Shown here piece by piece: positions 34,895 through 43,191 of a DNA stretch of 64,000 nucleotides. The notes beneath the pieces are model-generated. The model did not search any database. It worked only from the letters and a program-made list of their open reading frames with translations, and was not told the DNA's origin. Source of the DNA: Sulfurovum sp. (GTDB lineage Bacteria > Campylobacterota > Campylobacteria > Campylobacterales > Sulfurovaceae). Position 1 is the first letter of the stretch. Each line of letters starts with the position of its first letter. The stretch is taken from assembly GCA_002733215.1 (NCBI GenBank), contig NVUY01000010.1, positions 30,724 to 94,723 of the forward strand, read 5' to 3'. The translations under genes were made by a program, and so were the position numbers.

Positions 34895-35941
34895 TTAGTA
34901 AAGTCTCGTTTCATTACAAACGGTACTGATATCAATAATATCTTCAAGTATATATTTACTGTTTTGCTGTTTGAGATCATGTAGTGCTCTAAATTTCACA
35001 AATTCAGTCTCTTCATGCTCATCAAGGTAAGCAGTGACCTGTTCTAAAAGTTCATATTCAAAAAGAAGATAAAGAAAGGCATTCTGTGCCTTATTGTTTT
35101 CTAATTGATAACTTCTAAAGAGCAGTAAATTCTCTTCAGGTTTAAAATACTTTTTAGTGACATAAGCGATCTGAATAAAGTCTTGGCATGTTAGATCAAG
35201 TGCTTTTACAAAATCTGTAAGTACTTCCGGAGTAAGCTCAAGATCATTCGCTGAATCCACTCTATTGAGCATCAGAAAAAAACTTTTAGTGTCAAACACT
35301 TTTACATATTTACGTGCTTCTGTAAAGTTCTTTGTAGCTGCGAAGATATCAAGTGCTTCAGCTTGCACGATTTTAGTATATTCTGAAGTAGCCTTCATCA
35401 CCTCTTCAACAAAACTATCATCCGTTTTCAGGCAATTAAGTCTATTTTGCATGAGAATAGGATTACCTTTATGAAAGACTTTAGCCATTTTCTCTTCTTT
35501 CAGGTCAATATACTCACCATTTTTGATCTTCCGTATGATATTCACAACCCGTGAAAGTCTTGGTGTCAATCCGTCAATATTATCAGATACACTGATCGAT
35601 GCTTTCGTTAAAAGACGTGCAGAATTCCTGATATCTTCGATGCCGTACTTCTGTTCTTTCGGCTCATTTACCAAAGACCAGTAGAGTGCATCTTCCAAAG
35701 TTTGTGTATCTTTGTGCCATTTTTTAAGTTTGAAATAGTTTTTTAAACCATACACAAACATATGCCCAAGTGTAAAAAGAAATAAAATAAACATAGGCAG
35801 AACGATCCAAACTGCGACAGGGAAAGTAAAATTAATACCCATCAATTCTAACACATAATGATGCGGATTGATACTATATGTAACCGCTCCGATGATTCCC
35901 ATCAATACCAATGCCGCAAAAGTATATAGCCCTAATCTCAT
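34895..35941 (-). CDS. Membrane protein of unknown function, Campylobacterota type
   Basis: A 348-residue protein with two membrane helices near the N-terminus (about 3-25 and 40-68) and a cytoplasmic helical region of about 270 residues with repeated short amphipathic helices, possibly tetratricopeptide-like (EALDIFAATKNFTEARKYVKV). I do not recognise a named domain. It sits between the dusB and DksA-like genes with spacings of 9 and 14 bases, so it is co-transcribed with them. Conserved clustering with RNA-modification genes suggests a general role, not a specialised one. Confidence 0.6.
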   Translation of the reverse strand: MRLGLYTFAALVLMGIIGAVTYSINPHHYVLELMGINFTFPVAVWIVLPMFILFLFTLGHMFVYGLKNYFKLKKWHKDTQTLEDALYWSLVNEPKEQKYGIEDIRNSARLLTKASISVSDNIDGLTPRLSRVVNIIRKIKNGEYIDLKEEKMAKVFHKGNPILMQNRLNCLKTDDSFVEEVMKATSEYTKIVQAEALDIFAATKNFTEARKYVKVFDTKSFFLMLNRVDSANDLELTPEVLTDFVKALDLTCQDFIQIAYVTKKYFKPEENLLLFRSYQLENNKAQNAFLYLLFEYELLEQVTAYLDEHEETEFVKFRALHDLKQQNSKYILEDIIDISTVCNETRLY

Positions 35942-35955
35942 TTTCTTCCCCTTTA

Positions 35956-36312
35956 TTACTTCTGTTCTTTTTCAGTGATCTCCCGACATGTGATACAAAA
36001 ACGTGCAAAGTTCTTTACTTCCAAGCGTGGAAGCCCTATGGGTTCTTCACACATTTCACATATACCGAATGTCTCTCCTTTTATTTTATCTAAAGCAAGT
36101 TCAATCTCGTTTAATTCTTTGCGCTGTTGCACTAAAATAGCACTATCTACAATAGTTTCTGCAGATGCAGCAGCATAATCACCCTCATCATTCAACTCAA
36201 GGTCTTTCATTCCATCTAACTCAAGTGACGTACCTCTAAGATTTTTATCTATCTGTACTCTTCTGTCCAATAACTTGTTTTGAAACTCTTCCAACTCTAT
36301 TTTTGTTAACAT
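35956..36312 (-). CDS. DksA/TraR-family zinc-finger protein
   Basis: A 118-residue protein: an N-terminal helical hairpin (coiled coil, about 10-80) followed by the zinc finger CEMCEEPIGLPRLEVKNFAR-FCITC, a C-x2-C ... C-x2-C arrangement. It would insert into the secondary channel of RNA polymerase and tune rRNA and amino-acid promoters with ppGpp. The catalytic-like acidic tip is visible as NDEGDYAAASAE. It is shorter than the E. coli DksA (151), as in other Campylobacterota. Transcribed with rlmH just upstream (gap 13 bases). Confidence 0.85.
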   Translation of the reverse strand: MLTKIELEEFQNKLLDRRVQIDKNLRGTSLELDGMKDLELNDEGDYAAASAETIVDSAILVQQRKELNEIELALDKIKGETFGICEMCEEPIGLPRLEVKNFARFCITCREITEKEQK

Positions 36313-36325
36313 CTTTGTCCTTGTC

Positions 36326-36787
36326 CTATTTATGATATGGGTGATTGTTGTTGATGGTCAGACCTCTGAAGATCTGTTCCAGCAAAACAACTTTCACAAG
36401 TTTATGTGAAAGTGTCATTCTACCAAATGATACGGCATTATTACATTTAGATATAAAATCCCTCTCAAAGCCGTATGCACCGCCAATAAAGAGATTTACC
36501 TGAACGCTATCCTTAAGCAATTTTGCAAATTCATGACTGTCTACCTCTTTTGAAGCAGGATCCAAAACGATATTTGTACCGGTATGCAGATATTTTCCCA
36601 ACGCTTTGCTGTATGATCTTTGGGCAGCCTGGGGTGAAATATCCTGGGCTTTTGCTATCTCTTTGTCAAAAACTTCGATGACTTCTACTTTTGAAAAAGG
36701 TTTGGATATCTTTTTATAATGTTCTATCAAACCGGCATAGAGATTGTCTTTCCCTTTTTTATCGATGATGATCACATTGATTTTCAT
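36326..36787 (-). CDS. rlmH: 23S rRNA (pseudouridine-1915-N3)-methyltransferase RlmH
   Basis: A 153-residue SPOUT methyltransferase. The knotted SAM-binding end is clear: FIGGAYGFERDF, MTLSHKLVKVVLLEQIFRG and the final NNHPYHK that contacts the ribosome. It methylates pseudouridine 1915 in helix 69 of the 50S subunit. Full length for the family. It starts 3 bases downstream of the mltB stop on the same strand and precedes the DksA-like gene, so all are likely one transcript. Confidence 0.95.
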   Translation of the reverse strand: MKINVIIIDKKGKDNLYAGLIEHYKKISKPFSKVEVIEVFDKEIAKAQDISPQAAQRSYSKALGKYLHTGTNIVLDPASKEVDSHEFAKLLKDSVQVNLFIGGAYGFERDFISKCNNAVSFGRMTLSHKLVKVVLLEQIFRGLTINNNHPYHK

Positions 36788-36790
36788 AGG

Positions 36791-37813
36791 CTACTCTTCC
36801 ATTTGTGCTTTTATTTTTGTGGCAAGCTGATGTACCGACATCGCATAATAGGCAGAGTGATTATAGCGTGTGATAACATAAAAGTTTTTTGCTCCGTACC
36901 AAAGCTCATCATGACTCTTTTTATTGAGTTTGATCAAACGTACCTTCTCTTTATAAGGCCAGTATTTTTTGGGTGCTATCCCTTTAAGCTGTTTACGATT
37001 ATACGTGGTTTTATATCCTGTTTTATATTTTCTGAAGCGCTTCCCTTCATACGACACCCTTGTTGCAACAAGTTCACCTGTACGCCAGCCGTTTTTCTTA
37101 AGATAATTGGCAATGCTTGCGATGGCATCCTGTTTTCTCTGAAGCGTGATCCTGCCGTCACCGTTAAAATCAACGCCATAGGCTGCATAATTGCTGGGCA
37201 TGAACTGCCCCAGTCCAATGGCTCCGGCATAAGAGCCGTAGACATTTTTGGGATTGAACTTTTCAGTTTGGGACAAACGCAGGAATTCTTTCAATTGCTT
37301 TTTAAAAAACTTGTTTCGTCTGTTTTTTTCAAAAGCTAAGGTAGTCAAAGTATCAAATACAGGGTACTTCCCCACATTGGCACCATAAGCAGTTTCCACA
37401 CCGATGATCGCTGCGATATACTCTTTGGGTACGCCATACTGTTTTTCTACTTTTGCAAATGTCGTTTTATAGGCTTCAAGAAAAGCAACTCCGTCATTTA
37501 TACGTTTTGTCGTCACCGTAAGTCTGGCGTATCTCTCCCACGGACCATATTTTTCACGTAATTTTTTCGCTTTGGCTATCTGCTCCGGAGTACGTGTCTC
37601 TTTGATGCGCGGTTGTTGTTTACGTGGTAAAAATGCCCGCAGTGCACTCTTTTGTACTTTCACATTTGAAAAAAGTTTTTTCAGATACGATTTTTCAAAG
37701 TCATATTTTTTAACAAGCGTATTCATAAAAGAGCGTACTTCTTTGTTTTTCGTATAATCTTTTGCAGATACCATTAAAGTCAATAAAAGTAGTACTATGA
37801 TTGATTTGTTCAT
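36791..37813 (-). CDS. mltB: Lytic murein transglycosylase B family
   Basis: A 340-residue protein with signal peptide (1-17). The MltB/SLT fold is visible: IIGVETAYGANVGKYPVFD with the catalytic Glu, KNRRNKFFKKQLKEFLRL, SYAGAIGLGQFMPSNYAAYG and the calcium-loop-like DFNGDGRITL. It cleaves peptidoglycan glycan chains with formation of 1,6-anhydro-muramic ends in the periplasm. It is the first gene of the run rlmH, dksA-like, membrane protein and dusB. The 107-base gap upstream of it to the GTPase gene presumably holds the promoter. Confidence 0.88.
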   Translation of the reverse strand: MNKSIIVLLLLTLMVSAKDYTKNKEVRSFMNTLVKKYDFEKSYLKKLFSNVKVQKSALRAFLPRKQQPRIKETRTPEQIAKAKKLREKYGPWERYARLTVTTKRINDGVAFLEAYKTTFAKVEKQYGVPKEYIAAIIGVETAYGANVGKYPVFDTLTTLAFEKNRRNKFFKKQLKEFLRLSQTEKFNPKNVYGSYAGAIGLGQFMPSNYAAYGVDFNGDGRITLQRKQDAIASIANYLKKNGWRTGELVATRVSYEGKRFRKYKTGYKTTYNRKQLKGIAPKKYWPYKEKVRLIKLNKKSHDELWYGAKNFYVITRYNHSAYYAMSVHQLATKIKAQMEE

Positions 37814-37920
37814 CAGGTCATCCTTATCATTAAACTACTCCAGAATAATAGCGTTATTGTACAGTATGGACATAAAAGGTACGTTATAAAAAATGAAAAA
37901 GTTAATAAGATCTTATTCTC

Positions 37921-39453
37921 TCATAAACTATAAAATTTCTGTGCACCTTTAAACAGTTTTTTAGCACTTTTACCCAAGCCATTACCACTATGCTCATATT
38001 TACGTCTATTCAGTTGTGTACTGATTCCGTCATCATAAACCTTTTGAATATGTTCTTTCAAAAGTTCTATATTATATAGAGATAGATCCTTATTTAGAGA
38101 TATGGGTAAAATATAGTCTGGTTCTAACAATTCTTTATTATACTTTAGCGCATCTCTAATAGTACAAGCCTTTTTATCTACAGCAGTACAGTTAGCTAAA
38201 TCGTATGGAGGATTCCATTCGTTTGCTGGAGGTAGTTTATCTACTTGATTTACCAAGGTAATGATGGTAGGTCTTTTCTTGCTTCTATTCTCATTTTTTT
38301 GATAAAATACATCAAATTTCTTTTTAAGTTGAACATCTAATTTTCGAGCAGACTGGTTTGCCTTTAAAACCCATAAAACAAGATCACTTTGTGACATTTG
38401 TTCAATCATATTCTCTTCAAGTTTCAGATCTCCATTTAGACCCGGCAGATCTATTAACTTAAGGACATCCACACCGTCAATTTTACACTCATGTACCGTC
38501 ACTTGATCTGTTGAAGGAACAATATTTACCTCTGCAACCATCTTCTCATTTAATATATTGATTAATGATGATTTCCCTGCACTGACTTGCCCAACAACTA
38601 CTACACGCAATGGTTCAATATCTACAGCTTGATTGGATTTATCTTCAATCGAAATTTTACTTTCTCTTAACTCACTCTCTTTCATCTTAAAATGTCCACG
38701 ATAGAGGTCAATAGATACTGATGCCAAATCTTTTAGTACAGCTCTTTTTATTTTATCTTGAAGTGTATTTGATACATTGTCAAATAAAACCTCAGTCAAT
38801 TTACCTCTTAATTCCGAGAGTGCTGCCATAGGTAGGTTCATAAGTCTAAATATTCTATACAGATCATAAGAGTGCTTTACAAAAGTCAACTTCTCTTTGT
38901 GGGCATTACCTTGCATAATTAGTGAAAGTTTGATTTTATTTTCAAATGGAATATACTCTTGCATATAATCACGATAACGACGACTTACTTCTTCTAATGC
39001 TAAAAGTAATTCAGAAGCTGTAAACGCTAACTCTTTTTCTAAATTTTCAGGGTGATAGCAAGAAGCTGTCTCAGAAATAATTTTCAATGCATAAGCTTGC
39101 ATCATATTCCATTCAATACCTTCAGCAACCCTTTCATCAATTATTTTTTCAAGTTTTCCCCAGTTTTGATGATCAAAGTCAGACCACTGCGGAGATATTT
39201 CAATACTTATCTCATCTTGTGGCTTTTCTCCAATGTTACTTCTCTTCTTTCTTAAAAGAAAAGGCATCGCAACGAGCAGACTTACAACAACTAAAAAAGC
39301 CAGAAAGTACAATAAATAACTTTCTACATATAAATAATATATGCCCAATAGAGAAAGTAGCAGAACTGGAATAATTATCAAAATACCAATAAAAGGTAAT
39401 AATGCATTTGATAAACGATCTAAAAGATTCAAACTATTTTTGATCTGTCTCAT
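37921..39453 (-). CDS. Membrane-anchored dynamin-like GTPase
   Basis: A 510-residue protein. Two adjacent membrane helices lie at residues 18-68, then about 200 residues of helical sequence, then a GTPase domain (about 285-490): P-loop VVVVGQVSAGKSSLINIL, switch II LIDLPGLNG, and a base-recognition motif VNQVDKLPP. Its C-terminal tail is basic (RRKYEHSGNGLGKSAKK). It fits the bacterial YeeP/Der-like or dynamin-related group that acts at membranes, but the exact subgroup is uncertain. Its start overlaps the stop of the next upstream gene, a second GTPase, by 20 bases; a two-GTPase unit of this form resembles bacterial membrane-remodelling pairs. Confidence 0.75.
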   Translation of the reverse strand: MRQIKNSLNLLDRLSNALLPFIGILIIIPVLLLSLLGIYYLYVESYLLYFLAFLVVVSLLVAMPFLLRKKRSNIGEKPQDEISIEISPQWSDFDHQNWGKLEKIIDERVAEGIEWNMMQAYALKIISETASCYHPENLEKELAFTASELLLALEEVSRRYRDYMQEYIPFENKIKLSLIMQGNAHKEKLTFVKHSYDLYRIFRLMNLPMAALSELRGKLTEVLFDNVSNTLQDKIKRAVLKDLASVSIDLYRGHFKMKESELRESKISIEDKSNQAVDIEPLRVVVVGQVSAGKSSLINILNEKMVAEVNIVPSTDQVTVHECKIDGVDVLKLIDLPGLNGDLKLEENMIEQMSQSDLVLWVLKANQSARKLDVQLKKKFDVFYQKNENRSKKRPTIITLVNQVDKLPPANEWNPPYDLANCTAVDKKACTIRDALKYNKELLEPDYILPISLNKDLSLYNIELLKEHIQKVYDDGISTQLNRRKYEHSGNGLGKSAKKLFKGAQKFYSL

Positions 39454-40534
39454 TCTCAGATACCTCCTTTGCCCATGCTAAACTTTCTTTATACAGATGC
39501 TGCATCTCATTTTTAGGCACAACTTCACCTTTACTTTTATGATAAAAGTATTTACATGCTACTCTGCCTAAAGCATAGGTTGATGTTGAGCTGATGACTC
39601 CTGCAGCTGTTGCTCCAACAGTTTGACCATACATGGGAATAAACTTCACTCCTTCACGAACAAGGAATTTGGAAAAATATTTAAACGCAAAACTTGTACC
39701 AAGTGCTCCCATAAATTCTTTCATCAACTGTTTACTCCACTCCATACCATAGCTATTTGCTAAACTATGCAACATTTTTGATTGAATAGCCGGCACAGAG
39801 ACAAGTCCTACACCAGGAATTAGGTCACTGGCACCTGCCGAACCGGCATACCAGATGATCTCTTTACGCAGTAATGCAAAATTCTCTTCTTCTTGAGAAA
39901 GATGCTTTTTTTCATCTAGAAGAGTATGGATCAACGGCAACATTTCTTTTATCTCATCTAATAGTTCAGACACACCCGATGTAGTATCATATTCAGACAA
40001 AAAGTCTACATCAACGGAATGAATCTCCTCACCCCATACTTCCTCAATTTGATGTTGATTATATTCAATTGCTCTTGCTCTTTCTTGTTGAGACATGGAA
40101 GCTATATTTGAATGTACCACCAATAGATGTCTGATCCCGCCTATATCTTTAATTTTTTTCAAAGTATGTATGAGATCACTCTGCTCCACATCATCAACTT
40201 TCATCACTATAACCAAAGCATGACTGCTTTTATGAAGAACTTCAATATCTTCAACAGGGTCATAACCGGCTTCTGACAATCCTCTTGTATCTAAAAATCG
40301 TACTATAGGTTTTTCGGGAGGGTATTCGTAACTCTCTGATGTTTTGCTACATGGACTGAAACCATTACCTATTTCGATGGAAGAGTTTTTGGTTATCGCC
40401 TGTATGAGTGATGACTTGCCTGAACCTGTTTTTCCAAGCAACCACAAGGTTGGTAATATTTTCTCCCACTCTTCTGAGCCTTTTTTTAGCTCACTGTTCT
40501 CTTTGGAACTTATGAAGTTAAATAAACTCTTCAT
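39434..40534 (-). CDS. GTPase with C-terminal DUF697-like membrane domain
   Basis: A 366-residue protein. The P-loop is LLGKTGSGKSSLIQ (G34-S41), and switch II reads RFLDTRGLSEAG. The expected NKxD base-recognition motif is not clear, at most VVHSN. The second half (about 225-340) has hydrophobic glycine-rich helices (AGSAGASDLIPGVGLVSVPA, GQTVGATAAGVISSTSTYAL) like the DUF697 domain of YcjF-type proteins. It precedes and overlaps the dynamin-like GTPase gene by 20 bases, so both are made from one transcript. The joint function is not known; membrane stress or defence roles are conceivable. Confidence 0.75.
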   Translation of the reverse strand: MKSLFNFISSKENSELKKGSEEWEKILPTLWLLGKTGSGKSSLIQAITKNSSIEIGNGFSPCSKTSESYEYPPEKPIVRFLDTRGLSEAGYDPVEDIEVLHKSSHALVIVMKVDDVEQSDLIHTLKKIKDIGGIRHLLVVHSNIASMSQQERARAIEYNQHQIEEVWGEEIHSVDVDFLSEYDTTSGVSELLDEIKEMLPLIHTLLDEKKHLSQEEENFALLRKEIIWYAGSAGASDLIPGVGLVSVPAIQSKMLHSLANSYGMEWSKQLMKEFMGALGTSFAFKYFSKFLVREGVKFIPMYGQTVGATAAGVISSTSTYALGRVACKYFYHKSKGEVVPKNEMQHLYKESLAWAKEVSENETDQK

Positions 40535-40577
40535 TTACTATTGCCTTTCTCATCAGGTCGTCCTTATTGGTATACTT

Positions 40578-40591
40578 TGACCCCTATACCT
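40578..40591. repeat. REP-like 14-mer, solo copy
   Basis: TGACCCCTATACCT occurs here and, exactly, twice in tandem at 42194-42221 next to the RAYT transposase gene. It lies at the 3' end of the antitoxin gene. Confidence 0.55.
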
Positions 40592-40876
40592 CTAAACAAA
40601 ATCTACTTTAAGCTCATGCCCTGTTGCTTTTGCATAGTTCATTAACGTATCGATACGTGGAGAAATACTGCTTTTAAAACTCTCTAGTCTAGAGATGTTA
40701 CTCTTTTTAGTTCCCATGAGTACTGCAAGTTTTTCCTGTGTCAAACCTGCCTCTTTTCGCATGGCTATTAGTTTTTTCTTAATAGCATACTCTGGTTTTA
40801 ATGCAATATATTCTTCTTGGACTTCAGTATTTTTAAATGCTTTCTCTTTAAATTGTTTTAATGTTGTTCTGCTCAT
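40592..40876 (-). CDS. HTH antitoxin of a HigBA-like pair
   Basis: A 94-residue Xre-type DNA-binding protein. The helix-turn-helix is LIAMRKEAGLTQEKLAVLM then GTKKSNISRLESFKSS (about 37-72), preceded by a helical N-terminus. It would neutralise the toxin encoded upstream and repress their common promoter. It overlaps the toxin gene by 4 bases (ATGA); toxin first is the HigBA order. Its 3' end touches the REP-like 14-mer. Confidence 0.85.
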   Translation of the reverse strand: MSRTTLKQFKEKAFKNTEVQEEYIALKPEYAIKKKLIAMRKEAGLTQEKLAVLMGTKKSNISRLESFKSSISPRIDTLMNYAKATGHELKVDFV

Positions 40877-41193
40877 TGGAACTCCTTCAGTCGTTTGCGT
40901 GCTTTGTCTAATTCTTTTTTGGGTGTCTTTCGAGATTTCTTTACAAAGGAATGTAAAATTACTATCTCTTTATCAACAACGATAGCAAAAAAAGCACGTC
41001 CTATACCCTCTTTACCTTTCGCTCTAATTTCAAAAAGTCCATCACCCATCGCTGCTGTATGAGGCTTACCTAAATTGGGGCCAAGATTTTCTATCATCTC
41101 CAATATATGTAAAAGGTCAGCCAATATTCCAACGGAAAATTCAAGTATCTCTTTTTCAACCTTCTCACTATAAAAAGTAACTTTCCATGACAT
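40873..41193 (-). CDS. RelE/HigB-superfamily toxin (phage-derived Gp49-like type)
   Basis: A 106-residue basic protein with the pattern MSWKVTFYSEKVEKEILEFS, LGKPHTAAMGDGLFEIRAK, GIGRAFFAIVVDKEIVILHSF and KKSRKTPKKELDKARKR. This is the Gp49/HigB group of ribosome-dependent or ribosome-independent mRNA endonucleases. The arginine, lysine and histidine residues used for catalysis in the family are conserved in the FEIRAK and HSFVKK segments. It is the first gene of the toxin-antitoxin operon; the promoter lies in the 174-base gap to the RAYT element. Confidence 0.82.
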   Translation of the reverse strand: MSWKVTFYSEKVEKEILEFSVGILADLLHILEMIENLGPNLGKPHTAAMGDGLFEIRAKGKEGIGRAFFAIVVDKEIVILHSFVKKSRKTPKKELDKARKRLKEFQ

Positions 41194-41345
41194 ATTTCTA
41201 ACTCCTAAATATTATCATATTTGATAATTTTTGTCAAATATTTAAACTTTATTGTTAGAGTCTATCTATAAAAAATGGCTTATTGGAGAAAGTATGTCAA
41301 ATTGACATACTTTGATAATGTATTTTAAACATAAAATCAGAAATT

Positions 41346-41368
41346 AGGGTCAGATGACAATGACAACT
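41346..41368. repeat. Left inverted repeat of the RAYT element
   Basis: AGGGTCAGATGACAATGACA then ACT, which matches the reverse complement of 42178-42201 with one substitution and one missing base. It covers the last base of the RAYT stop codon region. Confidence 0.65.
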
Positions 41369-42138
41369 CATATCCTATTCCTCATCACTACACCATAAAC
41401 AGCCTGCTGTGATACACCTAACACCTTAGCAATCCTATGCTGAGAATAGTCTTTCTTTATGGCTTTAAGTATCTGTTTGTTTCGCTCTTTTATGTCACTG
41501 ATATTTTCAAACATTTTTACCAACACTTGCATATCCGGCTTATTATCAATATTTGCTGCTTCAACAAGTGACGATGCATTTCTAAGTTCTTGCAGTTGTG
41601 CTGTATCTACAGGATTGTTTAAAAATGCTTCTATCGCTTCTTTATCCTCTTTATAGTTTTCTACTACCCATGACTTTTTTAAACATTCGGGTATCTCTTT
41701 ATGGTTGAGAAAATAGTGGTAAGAGCTGTAAGGGTACTCTTCTAACCTTTTAACCATATTGGCTTTAAGTGGGTTTTGTTCTATGTAACACATGAGAGTA
41801 TAGAGGTAAGCTTCATCTGTGACATACCAAGATTTAAACCTTCCCTGCCATAGGTGTCCGACTCTTTTATATTTTTTATTGAAGTATATGGAGTAGTTCA
41901 TGTTTAGTTGTCTCATGAACTTGGAGAGGTTTGCTTGTGTGATTTCTAGCAGTAGATGATAATGGTTCCCCATTAGACAATAGTTATGTATGACAATACC
42001 AAAACTTTTAGCATAAAAGCACATCAACTCTTCAAAGTATTCATAATCAGCAGGTTCTTTAAAGATGTGCATTTGAGCCACACCTCTGTTCATGACATGA
42101 TACTTTCCTGCTAGTTCAATGCGTAGTCGTCTTGCCAT
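41368..42138 (-). CDS. REP-associated tyrosine transposase (RAYT, IS200-like Y1)
   Basis: A 256-residue HUH-type transposase: ARRLRIELAGKYHVMNRGV, the HUH motif in YCLMGNHYHLLLE (H59, H61), RVGHLWQGRFKSWYV and the catalytic tyrosine in LMCYIEQNPLKANM (Y118). A C-terminal helix-turn-helix-like segment (HRIAKVLGVSQQAVYGVV) follows. Members of this family move or maintain short REP palindromes, are usually single-copy and appear domesticated. Near-perfect inverted repeats flank the gene, and a short tandem motif outside the right repeat recurs 1.6 kb to the left. The frame is intact, so the element may be active. Confidence 0.88.
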   Translation of the reverse strand: MARRLRIELAGKYHVMNRGVAQMHIFKEPADYEYFEELMCFYAKSFGIVIHNYCLMGNHYHLLLEITQANLSKFMRQLNMNYSIYFNKKYKRVGHLWQGRFKSWYVTDEAYLYTLMCYIEQNPLKANMVKRLEEYPYSSYHYFLNHKEIPECLKKSWVVENYKEDKEAIEAFLNNPVDTAQLQELRNASSLVEAANIDNKPDMQVLVKMFENISDIKERNKQILKAIKKDYSQHRIAKVLGVSQQAVYGVVMRNRI

Positions 42139-42177
42139 ATGTAATTCCTTAAAGGGAGTATAGCAGGAAATAGATTA

Positions 42178-42201
42178 AGTTGTCATTGTCACCTGACCCC
42201 T
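42178..42201. repeat. Right inverted repeat of the RAYT element
   Basis: AGTTGTCATTGTCACCTGAC then CCCT, the inverted partner of 41346-41368. The two bracket the transposase gene and its upstream region. Confidence 0.65.
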
Positions 42202-42221
42202 ATACCTTGACCCCTATACCT
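42194..42221. repeat. Tandem REP-like 14-mers
   Basis: TGACCCCTATACCT is repeated twice with no spacer, and the same 14-mer occurs alone at 40578-40591. It abuts the right inverted repeat of the RAYT gene. Confidence 0.6.
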
Positions 42222-42903
42222 TTAGTTTTAATTTTTTGTTGCAACAAAAAATATATAAAAACCGATTCGCTCGCCACTCAAGTTTTTAGTGTAATTATCT
42301 GACTGTCCCTCAAGCTAAACTATGTTGCTTTGGCTACTTAACGATACATTACTTTTAACGAACTCTCACAGTTAGTATAGGGTAGAAATTATTAAAAAAA
42401 TTTTAGATACGAGGCTACTTAAAATTTAAAAATTTAGTAGGGTCTGGTGTCTAGCTGACACTTTTGCTAAAAGTCTTATAAAATGTTCATAGTCTTTGGC
42501 CCTTACGGCGAAACTTTATTTTATGCAAATTGATTTATGTGGTTGGTAGAACCCACCCTACGCGTAGTCATTAATAGTTTAGTGTCTGCTGTATACCAGG
42601 TTAAGAAAACAAAGCAAGAGGACACGACTTTAGACGTGTGTCAGTTACAGAAGTCGCTGCTCAAAAATGCTTAATATTTTTTATTCTAGAAGTCAACATT
42701 TGACAAAGTAGGTCAAACAGCTGTCCTATCTATTGTTTGACACAATACATTCAGACTGCACATAAATTTTACATCAAATTTTCAACGCTTCCAAAAAACT
42801 GTGCCCTGACCGTAGGGAGGAAATGCCCTTGGGGTGCAAATTCTCCTATTTGTTCTTCATTTTATGTTATAATCTATCAAATATACACATAGGAAAAAGA
42901 GAG
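42222..42903. other. 680-base non-coding stretch between the RAYT element and the MNT/HEPN pair
   Basis: No gene is supported here. It contains a perfect 22-bp palindrome with no loop at 42231-42252 (arms TTTTTTGTTG/CAACAAAAAA), a 5-bp hairpin followed by TTTT at 42447-42465, and a few TTTGAC/GTCAAA pairs near 42700. Composition is irregular, with GC-richer patches, as in a decayed accessory region. Confidence 0.5.
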
Positions 42904-43191
42904 ATGAGACTAAGCAGAAAAGAGCATGAAGCTATTAAAAAGTACTTTAGGGAAGTATTTCATAATGGTCAAATATATCTTTTTGGTTCTCGTGTTGATG
43001 ATGAAAAAAGAGGAGGCGATATTGACCTCTATATAGACGCAACAAACAAAAAAAACCTTGTGCACAAAAAACTGGATTTCTTGGTAAAACTCAAAAAAGA
43101 GATAGGTGATCAAAAAATTGATGTTGTTTTCAACAAAGGTTTCAATAGGCTCATAGACAAGGTTGCTATGAAAGAAGGCGTTTTGTTGTGA
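42904..43191 (+). CDS. MNT-type nucleotidyltransferase antitoxin, second copy
   Basis: A 95-residue minimal nucleotidyltransferase with IYLFGSRVDDEKRGGDIDLYID: G28-S29, nine residues, then D39-x-D41. The start ATG at 42904 follows AGGAAAAAGAGAG and is preferred over an in-frame ATG 27 codons upstream that lacks such a site. Its stop overlaps the GTG of a HEPN gene (GTGA), the standard order of the toxin-antitoxin module. It is not closely similar to the copy at 24306 apart from the motif. Confidence 0.82.
   Translation: MRLSRKEHEAIKKYFREVFHNGQIYLFGSRVDDEKRGGDIDLYIDATNKKNLVHKKLDFLVKLKKEIGDQKIDVVFNKGFNRLIDKVAMKEGVLL

Noticed and set aside
42447..42465. 5-bp hairpin followed by TTTT
   Set aside because: Too short to claim a terminator and not next to a gene end.
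42823..42903. Upstream start of the second MNT protein
   Set aside because: The extension has a random hydrophobic sequence and no ribosome binding site, whereas 42904 has a purine-rich one.
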